Source: JBOGVA01 sp050692195 (GTDB lineage: Bacteria; Actinomycetota; UBA4738). Taken from it: 14,835 nucleotides of DNA. Below the pieces are notes generated by a model. That model made no database searches, was not told where the DNA came from, and was given only the letters and a program-made list of their open reading frames with translations. Below, piece after piece: positions 13,761-14,835 of the stretch; positions within the stretch are counted from its first letter, which is position 1; each line of letters begins with the position of its first letter. The stretch covers positions 1 through 14,835 of the forward strand of contig JBOGVA010000033.1 in assembly GCA_050692195.1 (NCBI GenBank), in the 5' to 3' direction. Made by a program: the position numbers and the translations under genes.

Positions 13761-14105
13761 TCAAGCCTCGGTCGAAGGGCCTGGGGGTATCGGCTGGGTG
13801 GGGGCGGCTCCGCCCGGATCGTCGGGGGCCGTCTCCTGGGTCGGCTGCGGTGGTGGCGGCCGGGGGGAGGGCTGCATCAGGACGGCGCGCCTCTCCAGGA
13901 ACTCCTCGCGGGTGATCTCACCTTTCGCATATCGCTCCTCCAACATCCGAAGGGCCGGCGAGGCGCCGAAGCGGTCCTGGAGGTTGGGGAGCTCGCGCCG
14001 GAGCAGGAGCACGATGACCACGATCAAGGCGACCCAGAAGACCGTCCAGAACAGTCCGGCGAACAGGCCACCCCACAGGCCCCAGTCCGGTCCGAACGGC
14101 CACAC
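13761..14105 (-). CDS. Small SHOCT-domain membrane protein
   Basis: A 114-residue protein with one or two closely packed TM segments (about 9-36, rich in W and F), a linker, then a SHOCT module (about 46-75: R-F-G-A-S-P-A-L-R-M-L-E-E-R-Y-A-K-G-E-I and T-R-E-E-F-L-E-R-R) and a proline-rich tail (P-S-P-R-P-P-P-P-Q-P). SHOCT modules occur at the C-termini of many small bacterial membrane proteins and are thought to support oligomerisation; function here is unknown. GTG 14105 lies 2 bases after the PspC-gene stop, with GGGAGG 8 bases upstream inside that gene, so the two are an operon. The SHOCT stretch closely matches that of the PspC-type neighbour. Confidence 0.75.
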   Translation of the reverse strand: MWPFGPDWGLWGGLFAGLFWTVFWVALIVVIVLLLRRELPNLQDRFGASPALRMLEERYAKGEITREEFLERRAVLMQPSPRPPPPQPTQETAPDDPGGAAPTQPIPPGPSTEA

Positions 14106-14107
14106 GG

Positions 14108-14425
14108 TCAGGGCCTCCCGGTGAGGTCGTTTCTGATCTGGTTCAGCTCCTCCGCGCTGATCTCCCCCCTGGCGTATCGCTCCTCGGCGATCCGAACGGC
14201 CGAGGAGGCGCCAAAGCGTCCCGGGGCCGGGGCCGCACCCGGCTCGCCCTTCGGCAGGACGATCCACAGCACGATGTACAGGAGGATCCCGAACCCCATG
14301 AAACCGGCCACCACGAAGCCCACCCTGACCAGGACGGGATCGATGCCGAAGTATTCGGCGATGCCACCGCACACGCCGCCGAGACGCTTGTCGGTCTCGG
14401 AGCGCGTAAGCCTGTGCCCGTCCAT
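14108..14425 (-). CDS. PspC-domain membrane protein with C-terminal SHOCT-like module
   Basis: A 105-residue protein. A PspC domain (about 4-60) reads R-L-T-R-S-x-x-D-K-R-L-G-G-V-C-G-G-I-A-E-Y-F-G-I-D, then hydrophobic V-L-V-R-V-G-F-V-V-A-G-F and L-L-Y-I-V-L-W-I-V-L-P. A SHOCT-like tail (about 70-100) has F-G-A-S-S-A-V-R-I-A-E-E-R-Y-A-R-G-E-I. PspC proteins are linked to membrane stress in enterobacteria, but in actinobacteria small PspC proteins are often of unknown role. ATG 14425 is chosen over TTG 14434 because the conserved domain starts just after it and the candidate -10 box covers 14434-14439. GGAGG lies only 2 bases upstream, so near-leaderless initiation is possible. It is divergent from the tRNA gene. 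Confidence 0.82.
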   Translation of the reverse strand: MDGHRLTRSETDKRLGGVCGGIAEYFGIDPVLVRVGFVVAGFMGFGILLYIVLWIVLPKGEPGAAPAPGRFGASSAVRIAEERYARGEISAEELNQIRNDLTGRP

Positions 14426-14433
14426 GGCCTCCA

Positions 14434-14462
14434 ATGGTCCCCCACCCGAACGGCGCGGTCAA
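14434..14462 (-). promoter_or_regulatory. Candidate promoter for the PspC-SHOCT operon
   Basis: On the minus strand, TTGACC (14462-14457), a 17-base spacer, and GACCAT (14439-14434). The -35 is good and the -10 is weak. The start site would fall about 2-3 bases before the ATG at 14425. Confidence 0.4.
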
Positions 14463-14468
14463 CGTGGG

Positions 14469-14835
14469 CTAGAGGGCCGGATGTCCTCTGTTACGCTTGC
14501 CGTTTCGGGGGTGTAGCTCAGTGGTAGAGCGCTGCCTTCGCACGGCAGAGGTCAGGGGTTCGACTCCCCTCACCTCCACCAAAGCGACCTTACTCAAACC
14601 CACCCCTGAAAAAACGGGTTCGGGTATCTCGCGCTGAAGCCTCGTGGCGAATGCCTCGGCAGCAACGGCGGCGAACTCATCGGTCAGCTCCGACCGGATC
14701 ACTCTGTTCGTATCCACGAGTATCCGCTCAAAGAAGGTGAGGTTGAACCTGCGCCGAACCTCATCCGGGGCCCCTTCATACGCCGCCTGGAAGTTGGCGG
14801 CTAGATCCAGCGCCTTCATGATGATGTCCTCAATT
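14469..14835 (-). CDS. Large serine recombinase (integrase), C-terminal part, cut by window edge
   Basis: This frame is open through the right edge of the window, so the 5' part of the gene is missing; the ATG at 14819 is internal, preceded in frame by I-E-D-I-I. About 122 C-terminal residues are visible. The part reading L-D-L-A-A-N-F-Q-A-A-Y, A-P-D-E-V-R-R-R-F-N and F-F-E-R-I-L-V-D resembles the helical C-terminal end of actinobacterial large serine recombinases. The catalytic domain would lie outside the window. From about 14581 down, the frame runs antisense through the tRNA-Ala gene, giving GVEPLTSAVRRQRSTTELH, a tail familiar from recombinases abutting tRNA genes, and stops at 14469-14471. 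It probably marks the end of an element integrated in the tRNA gene. Where the functional protein ends is uncertain. Confidence 0.65.
   Translation of the reverse strand, partial: IEDIIMKALDLAANFQAAYEGAPDEVRRRFNLTFFERILVDTNRVIRSELTDEFAAVAAEAFATRLQREIPEPVFSGVGLSKVALVEVRGVEPLTSAVRRQRSTTELHPRNGKRNRGHPAL
14492..14497 (+). promoter_or_regulatory. Candidate -10 box of the tRNA gene
   Basis: TACGCT, identical to the -10 box proposed for the GlpR-like gene, ends 9 bases before the tRNA 5' end. No convincing -35 is seen. The box lies within the antisense recombinase frame. Confidence 0.45.
14507..14581 (+). tRNA. tRNA-Ala (anticodon CGC), CCA encoded
   Basis: A complete cloverleaf. Acceptor GGGGGTG (14507-14513) pairs with CACCTCC (14571-14577) with a G3-U70 wobble, the alanine identity pair. 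The D stem is GCTC/GAGC, the anticodon stem CTGCC/GGCAG with loop TTCGCAC (anticodon CGC at 14539-14541), and the T arm AGGGG-TTCGACT-CCCCT. The discriminator is A at 14578 and the gene encodes CCA (14579-14581). It reads GCG codons. The whole gene lies antisense within the 3' end of a serine recombinase frame. Confidence 0.97.

Noticed and set aside
1..14835. CRISPR array, insertion sequence or restriction/defence genes
   Set aside because: No short regularly spaced repeats, transposase, or defence-type domains were seen on either strand. The only mobile-element trace is the recombinase at the right edge.

Overview
The window reads as chromosomal DNA of a high-GC actinomycete-type bacterium (Actinomycetota), probably from a lineage without a close model organism. 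The pointers are dense, high-GC coding with many GTG starts and 4-base GTGA gene overlaps, an MptB-like GT87 mannosyltransferase, and an fmdB / galU / moeA-type (Glp) / membrane-protein (GlpR-like) block that matches the Mycobacterium tuberculosis Rv0991c-Rv0993-Rv0994-Rv0996 neighbourhood. The identifications come from reading motifs by eye, with no database search.

Layout. (1) 51-3277, plus strand: an exported seven-bladed FG-GAP beta-propeller protein, then a polytopic polyprenyl-phosphate-mannose-type mannosyltransferase. (2) 3246-3923, minus: an orphan SAF/CpaB-like membrane-anchored protein. (3) 4142-7150, plus: a tightly packed trio of stand-alone receiver protein, membrane-anchored HEAT-repeat protein and processive-type GT2 glycosyltransferase, probably a regulated exopolysaccharide or glycolipid module. 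(4) 7151-7315: a convergent gap with two hairpins and a perfect 14-base palindrome. (5) 7316-9534, minus: fmdB-type zinc ribbon (Ruc-like), methylthioadenosine phosphorylase and a nitronate-monooxygenase-like flavoprotein, probably one transcript from a clear TATAAT promoter. (6) 9625-13018, plus: galU, moeA/glp, moaC and a GlpR-like three-TM protein. (7) 13067-13717, plus: a translin-family protein, unusual in bacteria. (8) 13761-14425, minus: two small membrane proteins, SHOCT and PspC-SHOCT, sharing a C-terminal module. (9) 14507-14581: tRNA-Ala(CGC), lying antisense inside the 3' end of a serine recombinase reading frame that runs off the right edge. This looks like the boundary of an integrated mobile element.

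Functional themes. Envelope glycan chemistry recurs: the mannosyltransferase, the GT2, and UDP-glucose from GalU. The Glp/GlpR pair ties the MoeA-like protein to the membrane and, by analogy with Corynebacterium, to cell division; moaC between them keeps a molybdenum-cofactor link. The most unusual items are the bacterial translin homologue, the receiver-HEAT-GT2 trio, the recombinase whose C-terminus is encoded by the antisense of a tRNA, and two genes whose best start appears to be CTG inside the preceding gene's stop (CTGA). No gene-free stretch exceeds 300 bases.
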